Assembly: GCF_014195505.1 (NCBI RefSeq)
Contig: NZ_JACIBV010000001.1
Location: 2,232,001 to 2,296,000 of the forward strand
Reading direction: 5' to 3'
DNA from: Nonomuraea dietziae
Lineage (GTDB): Bacteria > Actinomycetota > Actinomycetes > Streptosporangiales > Streptosporangiaceae
DNA length: 64,000 nucleotides
This document shows positions 33,876 through 43,000 of this stretch, one piece after another. Position 1 is the stretch's first letter; every line of letters starts with the position of its first letter. The translations under genes were made by a program, and so were the position numbers. The notes beneath the pieces are model-generated. The model was not told where the DNA came from. It searched no databases and saw only the letters and a list, made by a program, of their open reading frames with translations.

Positions 33876-35253
33876 TCAGCGTGGGGGCGGGCCGATGTAG
33901 GAGGCGCGCGGACGCAGCAGCGTCCCCTTGGCGTACTCCTCCATCGCGTGGGCCAGCCAGCCAGCCGTCCTGGCCACGGCGAAGATCGCCTCTCCCGCGC
34001 CTGGGACCATTCCGGACAGGGAGGTGAGGGTGGCCAGCGCGAAGTCGATGTTCGGGTCGGGCAGCCTGCGGCGGCGCAGCTCCTTCCTCACGGCCTGCGC
34101 CACGTCCAGCGCGGGATGACCGGGGGCGGCGTGGGTGAGGATCTCGAACAGGACGGTGGCCCTGGAGTCGCCGTTCTTGTAGACGCTGTGGCCGAAGCCG
34201 GGGATGCGTTCGCCGCGCCGTACCCGCTCGGTGATCACGCGGGAGGCGTGGGAGGGCTCGGCGACCTCGGCCAGCAGCCGTTCGGCGCCGTAGGAGGCGC
34301 CCCCGTGAAGGGGGGCCGCCGAGGACGCCGAGGGCGGTGAGGACGACGGCGTAGGGATCGGCCTTGGCGGAGGCGGCGACCCGCGCTGCCAGGGTGGAGG
34401 CGGCCAGCTCGTGATCGGCGAGCAGGACCAGCGCCGCCTGGAGGGCGGACAGGAGAGCGGGTTCGGGTGCGCGAGGCGTCAACCGCCCCCACAACCGCGC
34501 CGCGATCGACCCACCCGAGGGCCGCCCACCGCCTGACCCCCCGGGCGCCCCTCCACCGCCCGATGTCCCTCCACCGCCCGATGTCCCTCCACCGCTCGGT
34601 GACCCTCCACCAGGGAGAGGTTCGTCGGATGCCGCGGCGCTCCCCACGGCCGAGATCTCCTGAGCGCCTCGGCCGGGCCGCGTGGCCGGGGCGTCCACGG
34701 TGGGCTGAGCGGGGAGGGCGTCGACCAGGCCCGCGATCAGGCGGCGGCCCGTCGCCGCGACGGAGGCGGGGTCGAGCTGGTAGCGCAGCGAGTCGGTGGC
34801 GCCGAGCACCGTGGTGATCACCTGGAACCGGTCGAGCGGCAGCAACCCCTCCGGCAGACCCCTCTGCGCCTCTGCCGCCGCGCGGATCCCCTGCGGGTCG
34901 CCCTGCCACGGCGGCAGCGCGTCCTCCTCCTCGACGTCCCACAGCCACGCGGCCACCGCCTCGAAGGGGATCCTCCTGGCGAGGTCGAGCGCGTCGATCC
35001 CCCTGTAGTACGGCCTGTCGACTCCCAGCGCGGTGATCGCCGACTCGATGACCAGCTCGGGGGGCGGGTTGCGCGGCCGCCCCCGCCTGGCCAGCTGCTC
35101 GACCTCCGCCGCGTCGAAGAAGCTGCGCCTCCCGTCCTCGCCGTGCCTGCGGCGCAGCACTCCCCTGCTCACGTACGCGTAGAGCGTGGCGGGCTTCACG
35201 CCGAGCCGTTCGGCCGCCGTGGCCGCGTCGATCCACTCCACCGCACCCTCCAT
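33876..35253 (-). pseudogene. HTH-citrate synthase-like protein (frameshifted)
   Basis: A citrate synthase-type enzyme with an N-terminal MerR/excisionase-like HTH (IDAATAAERLGVKPATLYAYVSRGVLRRR, residues ~5-35). The large domain follows, with a Gly/Ser-rich insert at ~205-250 (SGGGTSGGGGTSGGGG). A tract of six G at 34310-34315 breaks the frame; five G would restore GGPLHGGASYGAE, carrying the first catalytic His. The downstream frame then gives IPGFGHSVYKNGDSRA (second His) and DPNIDFALA (catalytic Asp), ending at 33876. The frameshift therefore cuts the active site, unless it is a homopolymer sequencing error. Divergent from a NifV/LeuA-like gene with 55 bp between starts. Confidence 0.82.
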
Positions 35254-35255
35254 AT

Positions 35256-35300
35256 GTTGACGAAAATCAATATTGATACACGTCGAGTGATGATGTCAAC
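35256..35300. promoter_or_regulatory. Divergent promoter region with nested palindromes
   Basis: The 55-bp AT-rich gap between the HTH-citrate synthase and the condensing-enzyme genes holds a perfect 12-bp palindrome ATCAATATTGAT (35266-35277), and an outer inverted pair GTTGAC (35256-35261) / GTCAAC (35295-35300). Either could be an operator controlling both genes. The HTH on the citrate synthase-like product makes autoregulation possible (inference). Confidence 0.5.
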
Positions 35301-35308
35301 GTGGACAC

Positions 35309-36532
35309 ATGCCACAGATTCACTTCCTCGACGTGACCAACAGGGACGGCGTGCAGACCGCCCGCACCGGCCTGTCCAAATTCGGCAAGACCATGGTCAA
35401 CTTCTACCTGGGCAGGCTCGGCGTGGCCCAGTCGGAGATCGGCTTCCCCTTCCTCTTCCACGAGGTTCCCTACGTCAGGGCCCAGGTCGCGTTGGCGGAG
35501 GCGGGGGCGATGAGAGAGCTGCGGCTGAGCGGATGGTGCAGGGGCGTGCCGGGCGATGTGGAGAAGGCGGTGCCGCTCGGGCTGAGGCACTACAACCTGT
35601 CCATCTCCACCTCCGACTACATGATCCAGAACAAGTTCAGGGGCAGGCTGGACCGCGCCGCGATCATCAGGGAGATGACCGCCGCGGTGGCGGTGGCGAA
35701 GGACGCGGGCGCGGAGACGATCGGGGTCAACGCCGAGGACGGCTCGCGCACCGACGACGGCTTCCTGCTGGAGTTCGCGCTGGCGGCCAAGGAGGCGGGG
35801 GCCGACAGGGTGCGCTACTGCGACACGATCGGCGGCGACACCCCCGACAGGATCCGCGAACGCTTCGCCAAGCTGGCCGCCGCCACGGCCATGCCGATCG
35901 AGACCCACTGCCACAACGACCTGGGCATGGCGGTGGCCAACTCGGTTTCGGGCGCGCTCGGCGATCTGGAGGCGGGGCAGGACGCCTGGATCAACACCTG
36001 CGTCAACGGCATCGGCGAGCGTTCGGGAAACGCGGACCTGCTCTCGACGATCCTGGCCTTCCGCCACGGCTTCGGGTTGAGCGCCGAGATCGGCGACGCG
36101 CTCGACCTGTCGTGGGCGCGCAGGTTCGCGTTGTGGGCGAGCTACGCCTTCGGGCAGGCGCTGCCGTACAACCAGGTGGGGGTGGGGGTGAACGCGTTCG
36201 CGCACGAGTCGGGCATCCACGCCGACGGCGCGCTGAAGGACCACGGCAACTACGAGCTCTACGACGAGAGCACGCTCGGCCCCTTCCCCTCCGACTGGCA
36301 CGCGCGCAGGGGGCGCGTCGTGCTGACCGGGGAGTACGGCGGGAAGGCCGGGTTCAGGCACGTCATGGACGGGCTCGAGGCCGAGCCGGCCGACGAGGAG
36401 CTGGCCTTCCAGCTCGTCCAGCTGTGCAACGCGATGACCGGCAGGCCGCTCACCGACGACGAGCTGCGGCTGATCGCCGCCTACCCGCGCGAGCTGGCGC
36501 TGATGTTCCCCGGCCAGCTCGGCGAGGGCTGA
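35309..36532 (+). CDS. Homocitrate/isopropylmalate synthase-like condensing enzyme (HMGL fold)
   Basis: A 407-residue DRE-TIM metallolyase. FLDVTNRDGVQ gives the N-terminal active-site RD pair, IETHCHNDLGMAVANS the metal-binding HxH, NGIGERSGNADL the glycine loop, and HESGIHADG the end of the catalytic domain. It would condense acetyl-CoA with a 2-oxo acid; NifV, LeuA-like and citramalate-type reactions cannot be separated by eye. There is no LeuA-type regulatory domain. Divergence from an HTH-citrate synthase suggests a small carboxylic-acid pathway. Downstream on the opposite strand is an organic-acid type transporter. Confidence 0.85.
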   Translation: MPQIHFLDVTNRDGVQTARTGLSKFGKTMVNFYLGRLGVAQSEIGFPFLFHEVPYVRAQVALAEAGAMRELRLSGWCRGVPGDVEKAVPLGLRHYNLSISTSDYMIQNKFRGRLDRAAIIREMTAAVAVAKDAGAETIGVNAEDGSRTDDGFLLEFALAAKEAGADRVRYCDTIGGDTPDRIRERFAKLAAATAMPIETHCHNDLGMAVANSVSGALGDLEAGQDAWINTCVNGIGERSGNADLLSTILAFRHGFGLSAEIGDALDLSWARRFALWASYAFGQALPYNQVGVGVNAFAHESGIHADGALKDHGNYELYDESTLGPFPSDWHARRGRVVLTGEYGGKAGFRHVMDGLEAEPADEELAFQLVQLCNAMTGRPLTDDELRLIAAYPRELALMFPGQLGEG

Positions 36533-36534
36533 CG

Positions 36535-37821
36535 CTACATGCTCTCCTCGCCGGTCTCGGGCAGGGCGAGCAGGCAGAGCAGGCTGAGGACCGCCATGGC
36601 GGAGACGTACACGCCGACGGAGAACACGCCGAGGCCGCTGGCCTGCATCTGGGTGGCGATCAGCGGCGGGACCGCGCCGCCGAGGACGCCGCCCAGACTG
36701 TAGGCGACGGAGGCGCCGCTGTAGCGGTACTCGGTGCGGAACAGCTCGGGCAGGAACGCGCCCATCGGGCCGAAGATCAGACCCATCAACGCCAGCGCTC
36801 CGGACAGCGCGAGCCCAACCAGCGGGACGGAGGCGGTCTGCATCAGCGGGAACATCACCAGCCCCCAGGCGATCGCGACACCGGTGCCCGCGATCAGCGT
36901 ACGGCGCCGGCCGAGCCTGTCGGAGACCAGCGAGGAGACGACCGTGCCCGCGGCCATGAACAGCACGCCGATCATGGTCAGCGCCAGCATCGTGGTGCGC
37001 GGGATCCCCAGCGTCGCGGTGCCGTACGACAGGCAGTAGGTGGTGGCGGTGTAGAAGAGGGTGTAGGTGACGACCATCGCGCCGGCGCCCAGCAGCACGC
37101 GCCGCCACTGGTGGCGCATCAGGCCCACGAACGGCACCTTGGCGATCTTCCGCTCGTCCATCGCCGCCTGGAAGACCGGCGTCTCGGAGATCTTCAGCCG
37201 GACGTAGAGGCCGATCACCACGAGCAGCAGGCTGGCGACGAACGGCAGCCGCCAGCCCCAGCTCACGAACTGCTCGTCGGTGAGGACGGCACCGAGAATG
37301 AGGAACAGGCCGTTGGCGGCGATGAACCCGACCGAGGGGCCGAGCTGCGGGAACATCGCGTAGAAACCGCGCTTGCCCGGCGGGGCGTGCTCGGTGGCCA
37401 GCAGCGCCGCGCCGCCCCACTCGCCGCCCAGGCCGATGCCCTGGGTGAACCGCAGCAGCACCAGCAGCACGGGCGCGGCCACGCCCATGGCGGTGTAGCC
37501 GGGCAGCAGCCCGATCGCGACCGTGGACAGGCCCATCAGCAGCAGCGAGACGACCAGCATGGACTTACGGCCGATGCGGTCACCCCAGTGCCCGAAGATC
37601 GCCGAGCCGAGCGGGCGGGAGACGAACGCCACGGCGAACGTCGAGAAGGCCGCGAGCCTGCCCGCCAGATTGTCCATCTCGGGGAAGAAGGCGGTGTTGA
37701 GCACCAGGGCGGCGGCGGTTCCGTAGATGTAGAAGTCGTAGAACTCGATCGCGGTGCCGATGAGGCTGGCGGCGGCGATGCGCGTTCTCGAGGGCTGCGC
37801 GACGGCGGGGGCCTGGACCAT
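36535..37821 (-). CDS. MFS transporter, metabolite:H+ symporter (MHS) family
   Basis: A 428-residue protein with 12 predicted transmembrane segments. GTAIEFYDFYIYGTAAALV in helix 1, GHWGDRIGRKSMLV in loop 2-3 and RFTQGIGLGGEWGGAALLATEHAP are characteristic of the MHS family (shikimate, alpha-ketoglutarate, proline/betaine carriers). Substrate is probably an organic acid, consistent with the neighbouring condensing enzymes, but not proven. ATG 37821 was chosen at the start of homology. It converges on the condensing-enzyme gene with 2 bp between stops. Confidence 0.9.
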   Translation of the reverse strand: MVQAPAVAQPSRTRIAAASLIGTAIEFYDFYIYGTAAALVLNTAFFPEMDNLAGRLAAFSTFAVAFVSRPLGSAIFGHWGDRIGRKSMLVVSLLLMGLSTVAIGLLPGYTAMGVAAPVLLVLLRFTQGIGLGGEWGGAALLATEHAPPGKRGFYAMFPQLGPSVGFIAANGLFLILGAVLTDEQFVSWGWRLPFVASLLLVVIGLYVRLKISETPVFQAAMDERKIAKVPFVGLMRHQWRRVLLGAGAMVVTYTLFYTATTYCLSYGTATLGIPRTTMLALTMIGVLFMAAGTVVSSLVSDRLGRRRTLIAGTGVAIAWGLVMFPLMQTASVPLVGLALSGALALMGLIFGPMGAFLPELFRTEYRYSGASVAYSLGGVLGGAVPPLIATQMQASGLGVFSVGVYVSAMAVLSLLCLLALPETGEESM

Positions 37822-37934
37822 GCTGTGTCTCACTATGCGGGATGGCGTCTTACGTGGTGGTCCGCCGACCGTATCAGCTCCACCACGGCCTCTGACACCG
37901 TGCGGACATTTCTGTCGAATCGCCGGTCGGGCCG

Positions 37935-38306
37935 TCAGCCGTGGCTGAGGTCGATCACGCAGAACCGGTTGCCCTCGGGATCGGCGAGCACCGTGAAGTC
38001 GGGATCGGCGGGATAGAGGTCCCAGTCGACCTTCTGCGCGCCCAGGGCGATCAGCCGCTCGACCTCGGCGGCGTGTTCGAGCGCGTTCTCGGTGAACAGG
38101 TCGAGGTGCATCCTCGGATGTTCCTGCACGGGAGAGACGCTGACGTCGAGCGCGAGCGGGGTGCCGAGACCGTTGACGGGATCGAGGATGGTCCAGTCGT
38201 CCGTCACCGCCCCTGAGCGGGGGATGTAGTGCAGCGCCTGGCTCCAGAACCGGACGGCCCGCCGCATGTCGTCGACGCCGATGACCACCTGACCAATACT
38301 CACCAT
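37935..38306 (-). CDS. VOC-family (glyoxalase/bleomycin-resistance-like) protein
   Basis: A 123-residue protein with the paired beta-alpha-beta-beta-beta fold: GQVVIGVDDMRRAVRFWSQALHY at the N-terminus, RMHLDLFT in the middle and FTVLADPEGNRFCVIDL at the end, which carries family metal-site positions. VOC proteins include glyoxalases, dioxygenases and drug-binding resistance proteins; the role here is unknown. It lies 113 bp upstream of the MHS transporter on the same strand. Confidence 0.9.
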   Translation of the reverse strand: MVSIGQVVIGVDDMRRAVRFWSQALHYIPRSGAVTDDWTILDPVNGLGTPLALDVSVSPVQEHPRMHLDLFTENALEHAAEVERLIALGAQKVDWDLYPADPDFTVLADPEGNRFCVIDLSHG

Positions 38307-38862
38307 GACCCAATCGTGTCAGGACATGGTCCCGCTTGGAACCTCCACCCCTCCCACCTCTCCAGTCACACCGCCCCACCTGCGGTCAGCGTGTCGCCCC
38401 AGGGGGTGGCCGCCTCGGTGCCGCGGTTCCTGGCGGCGTCCGCCGTCGGCGCCGCCGGCTCGGCCCACAAGGTCGCCACCCACGGCTCCATCGCCCTGAC
38501 CTCCGCGACCGGGCCGGTCGGGCACGTGATCACCAAGGCGCCCAAGGGCGTGAAGTACGGCAACCCGGGTCCTCTCCAGACCCCGGCTGGACCGCCTCGC
38601 TTCTGGCCCGGTCGGCCGGCTCTGCGGTCCACATCACCACGTTCGCCCAGGTGGCAGCGGTGCGCCGACCGACTCCCCGAGCGCCGCCGCTTCCGCGGGC
38701 AGCCGGGTCACCTCCTCGTACGAGCCCGCCAACGCCGCCACCTCGGCCAGCCCCTCATCAAGTTCTGGATCGCGCCTGGCTGAGAGCCCTCAGCCGACCC
38801 CCAGCCGATCGTCAGCGGTGCCCGGCACAGTGAGGGCAACGAACGGACGTGAGGAGAAAATC
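38307..38862. other. Gap with fragments of decayed coding sequence
   Basis: A 556-bp gap holding no complete gene. On the plus strand ~38385-38570 reads with nearly pure GC3 (ASVPRFLAASAVGAAGSAH, GHVITKAPKGVKYG) but has no good start and loses coding character after 38572. On the minus strand ~38640-38785 reads DPELDEGLAEVAALAGSYEE as a clean coding fragment without a start. Neither matches a family I recognise. It looks like debris of one or two genes, possibly a lost regulator of the adjacent SDR gene. Confidence 0.45.
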
Positions 38863-39627
38863 ATGGATCTGCAGCTTGCTGGGAAGACCGCCGTTGTCAC
38901 GGCCGCCAGCGGAGGTATCGGGGGCGCGGTCGTCCGCACTCTGATCGCCGAAGGGGTGACGGTGCTCGGCGCCGACCGCACGGTCACGGATCAACTGAAG
39001 CAGACCGGCGCCATCACCGTCGAGGCCGACCTGCTCACCCCAGAAGGTGTCGAGGAACTGCGACGGGTCACCGACAGCGAGCTCGGCGGCGTCGACCTGC
39101 TCGTCAACGGCGTCGGCGGGCTGGCAGGTCTGGACCTCGGAGGACTGCCCGACCTTTCCGACTCGACCTGGCAGCGAGCCTTCGAGCTCAACTTCTTCAG
39201 CACCGTGCGCATCACCCGGGCGCTGCTGCCCAGCCTGCGCGAGGCGGTGGTCAATGTCTCCACCAGTGTGGCCCACTGGCCGGCCTCCGGGCCGCACTGG
39301 TACGGCGCATCCAAAGCCGCGCTCACGGCCTTCAGCAAGGGCCTGGCCGACGAGCTGGGCCCGCGCGGCATCCGGGTGAACACCGTCTCGCCCGCGCTCA
39401 TCCGCACTCCCCTCTGGGATGAGTACGGCCCGCGCGTCAGCCAAGCCCGCGGCGCGGACTACCAGCAGCTCATGACCGACCTGCCCGAACAGATCAACGT
39501 CACTCTGGGCCGCTGGGGCACCCCGCAGGAAGTCGCCAACGTGATCGTCTTCCTCGCCTCCCCGGCCGCCGGCTACGTCACCGGCAGCGACTACGTCATC
39601 GACGGCGGACTGCTGAAGGTCCTCTAG
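38863..39627 (+). CDS. Short-chain dehydrogenase/reductase (SDR)
   Basis: A 254-residue classical SDR; ATG 38863 follows the ribosome site GTGAGGAG. Cofactor loop TAASGGIGG (~12-20), active-site NVSTSV with the Ser, Tyr147 and Lys151 in YGASK, and the C-terminal YVTGSDYVIDGG. The family oxidises or reduces hydroxyl/keto groups with NAD(P). The substrate is not deducible. The gene stands alone, with debris upstream and a likely terminator downstream. Confidence 0.93.
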   Translation: MDLQLAGKTAVVTAASGGIGGAVVRTLIAEGVTVLGADRTVTDQLKQTGAITVEADLLTPEGVEELRRVTDSELGGVDLLVNGVGGLAGLDLGGLPDLSDSTWQRAFELNFFSTVRITRALLPSLREAVVNVSTSVAHWPASGPHWYGASKAALTAFSKGLADELGPRGIRVNTVSPALIRTPLWDEYGPRVSQARGADYQQLMTDLPEQINVTLGRWGTPQEVANVIVFLASPAAGYVTGSDYVIDGGLLKVL

Positions 39628-40061
39628 GCAAGATCCTTTGTTCAAGCCGGGGGACGGGGCCCATCACCCGCCCCCTGGGCAGGAGGAGGGGCCAGCACAT
39701 GCAGTTCGCTCCCGACGAGCCACAGACACCGCACCTGCTCCGCCACCACACGTGATCCGGGCCCGGCCGCGTTTGCCGGTTCGACACATCAGCTCGGCCC
39801 CGTGGACACCCCCTCGAGCCCTCCCCCGAGAGCCCACCCTCAAGAGGACCGCCCAACGCACCAACGCTCTCCCACGCGATGACCGCCCGCGCCCAGCCTC
39901 AGCCCGGCCCCCACCGACGGGTCCTCCTCCGAAAGCCCACCCCCGAGGGCCCTTGTCACACCCACCATCGTCGCCCTTTCACGTGATGCCCTAGGGAGAC
40001 ATCAGCTTGGTGACCACCGACAGCGTCGAGCGCTCCACATGATGATCACCCCAGGCCGACG
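39628..40061. other. Intergenic region without a recognisable gene
   Basis: About 430 bp. A GC-rich stem-loop at ~39647-39677 (GGGGG-CGGG paired with CCCG-CCCCC) may terminate the SDR transcript. The rest is Pro/Arg-coding noise in all frames. Near its end, a 20-bp sequence at 40012-40031 repeats at 40071-40090 (two mismatches), inside the SbcC stop region. Confidence 0.5.
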
Positions 40062-43000
40062 TCAGCCCGCGATCACCGACAGCGTGGAGCCCTTCCTCGT
40101 CTTGGCCACTCTGAGCTGGGCCGGGATCCTCGTCCGCAACTCGGCGACGTGGCTGACGATGCCGACCGCGCGCCCGCCGTCACGCAGCCCGTCGAGGATG
40201 TCCAGCACACCGTCGAGCGTGTCCTCGTCGAGGGTCCCGAAGCCCTCGTCCACGAAGAGCGTGCCGATCTCGGCGCCCCCCGCCTCGGCCGTCACCACGT
40301 CGGCCAGTCCGAGCGCCAGCGCCAGCGACGTGATGAACGACTCTCCTCCCGACAGCGTCGCCGGATCGCGGTCGACTCCCGTCCACCCGTCGAGCACCCG
40401 CAGTCCGAGCCCGCCACCCGCCCTGCCCCGCGCCCCCGCCGTCTTCCGCAGGTCGTGCTGAAGCTGGTAGCGCCCGCCTGACATGTGGTCGAGCCGTTCG
40501 TTGGCCGCGTCGACGACCTGCCTGAGCCGCTCCCCCAGCACGTACGACGACAGGCTCATGCTCCACTGGTTGTCACCTGAGGTGCCGCTGGTCAGCGCCG
40601 CCAGCCGTTCGGCCAGGCGGTGCCTGTCGGCGGCGGGCTGCCAGCGGCCGAGGCACGCCGTCAGCTCCTCGTGCAGCTCGGCGAGCCTGCTCACCCGCCG
40701 CTCCGCCCGGTCGCGGGCCGAGGCCAGCGCGGTGTGCTCCCGTTCGGCCTGCTCTCGCTCGGCCTCCAGCGCCGCCAGGTCCTGCGGCGGCTGCGCGGCG
40801 GCCGCCACCAGCTCGGGATCGGCCAGCGTGCGCGTCACCGCCGCGTGCCGCGCGTCGAGCTCGCGCAGCCGCTCGGCCTTCTCCTCTTTCTCTTCCTGCG
40901 TGCGTACGGCGGGCAGGACGTCACCGGCGTCGAGGAATCCCGCCTGCCTGGCCGCCTCCTCCGCCGCCTGGACGGCGTCGCGATGCTCAGCGGCGGCGCT
41001 CATGGCCGCCTGGGTGGCCTCGTGCGCCTCCCTGAGCAACTGCGCCTCCTCCTTGAGCCGTTCGAGCCTGGCGACGAGCGTCGCGTCCTGGCCTCTGGCG
41101 ACGAGGATCCGCTCAGCCAGCCTCTCCGCCTCGGCTCCGAGCTCCTCGACTCTGGTACGGCAGGCGGCCAGGGCGACGCCGAGCTCCCTGAACGCGGCGC
41201 CCAGCCGTACCTGCTCGTCGGCGAGCTCCCCTGCGCTGCCCGCCAGGCCGGGATAGGTGTCGGCGGCTCTCCTCAGCCTGGCCAGCTCGCGCTCGGCGAC
41301 GACACGAACACCCTCAACCCACTCCCTGTCCACCCGCACAGCCTCGACGGGCGCTTCGGCCCATGTGCCGCCCGCCTCGGCGTCACCGTCGGACTCCGAG
41401 GACGTCTTCCCAACCGCCGCGTCACCGCCGGCTCGCTGGTCCGACGCGTCGCCCGCCTCGGCACGACCCATCGGCTCGCCCGACGCGCCATCCCCCTCGA
41501 CGCCATCCCGAGCCGCGACCGGCGTCGCAGGGACGTCCGCGCCGCCCTCCGCCGAGACGACCCACCCACTACCCACCCCGGGCGCACCCTCGACCGGCAC
41601 CCCACCCACACCCGCGCCGCCCTCCGCCGAGACAGCCCACTCACCAGCACCCTCGACCGGCACCTCATCTACACCCGCGCACCGCTCCACCGAGACGGTC
41701 CACCCTCTGCCCGTCTCACCCTCGGCCCGATCCGCGCGGAACCGGCTCGCCCCGGCGTCCGAGGCCGAGTCCGTCCGCGTGCCTGGTGCCGTTGTGGGGT
41801 CCGGAGGTCTGGAGGTGTGCGGGCCGGGAGCCGAGGCGAGAAGGCTCGCGAGAGCGGTGAGAGCGTCGTCGAGGCGGGCGGCGATCTCGCCCACCCGCTC
41901 GGCGCACTCCGCGAGCTCGGCCAGGCTGATGATCTCGCCGCCCAACCGCTCCCTCCGCGCGCCCAGGCTCGCGTCCTCGCCTCGCGCCTCGTCCAGCCTG
42001 GCGAGGACGCGGGCTCGCTCGCCCGCGAGCCCTTCGCGCGCCGTACGGGCCTCCGTCAGCCGTCGTTCCGTGTCGTGGAGCTGGTCGAGGGCCTGTTCGA
42101 ACTCGGACTCCAGTCGCTGCGCCGCCCGCTCGAGACCCTCCTCCTGTGAGGCGAGCGCGGTCAGGGCCTCGAGTTCGTCAGAGAGCGCGGCCAGCTCGGC
42201 CTCCGCCTCTGCCACGGTCGGCGCGCCCGCGAGCTCGTCGAGTCGCGAGCTGAGCGAGGACAGGACGCTGTCGGCCGACTGGCGCTCGGCCAGCGCCGCG
42301 TCGTAGGCCGCCTGCGCCTCGCTCTCGTCGTCGGCGGCGTACGCGATCGAGGCGGGGGCTGCGGGCGCGGGGTGGTCGGGCGAGCCGCACACCGCGCACG
42401 GGGCACCGTCGGACAGCTGGGCGGCCAGCTCCGCGGCCATGCCCTCGATGCGGGCCTGGCGGATCTCCTGCAGGCGGTCGCGAAGCGCCTGCGCCGTCTC
42501 GACGGCCGCGCCGTACGCGTCGCGGGCCGCCTCCGCCTCCTCTTCCAGCTCCTGCCTGCGGCCTGCCGTCGCCAGCCCGGAGGCCGCCGCGTCACACGCC
42601 GCGGTCGCGGACGGCAACCGCCCCGCCGCGGCCCGTGCCTCGGCCAGCTGCCCCGCGACCTCGTGGAGCGCCGCGGGCAGGTCGTCCGCCGCGGCGCGGG
42701 CGGCCAGCTCTCGTTCGGCGAGCGCGGACAGCTCGGCCTCGAGCACGGCCAGCCGCTCGTCGAGCTCGGCCAGTCGCGATTCGTCGGCGCGAAGACCTTC
42801 CAGGGTGGCGAGCTGGTCGCCGAGAGTGCGCTCGACCCTCCGCGCCTCCTCCTTGACGGCCCGCCAGAGCCGGCCCGCCCGGATATCCCCGACTGGATCG
42901 GCCCCCTGCGCCCCGACCAGATGCCCGTCCCCCTGGCGCCGCTCGAGGAGCCCTCCCGCCGCGGATCCCCCTTCGAGCACCCCAGACGCAGGTGAACCCG

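Noticed and set aside
39638..39994. Small plus-strand gene of 118 codons
   Set aside because: Pro/Arg/His-rich translation, no ribosome site, no family resemblance; typical GC noise.
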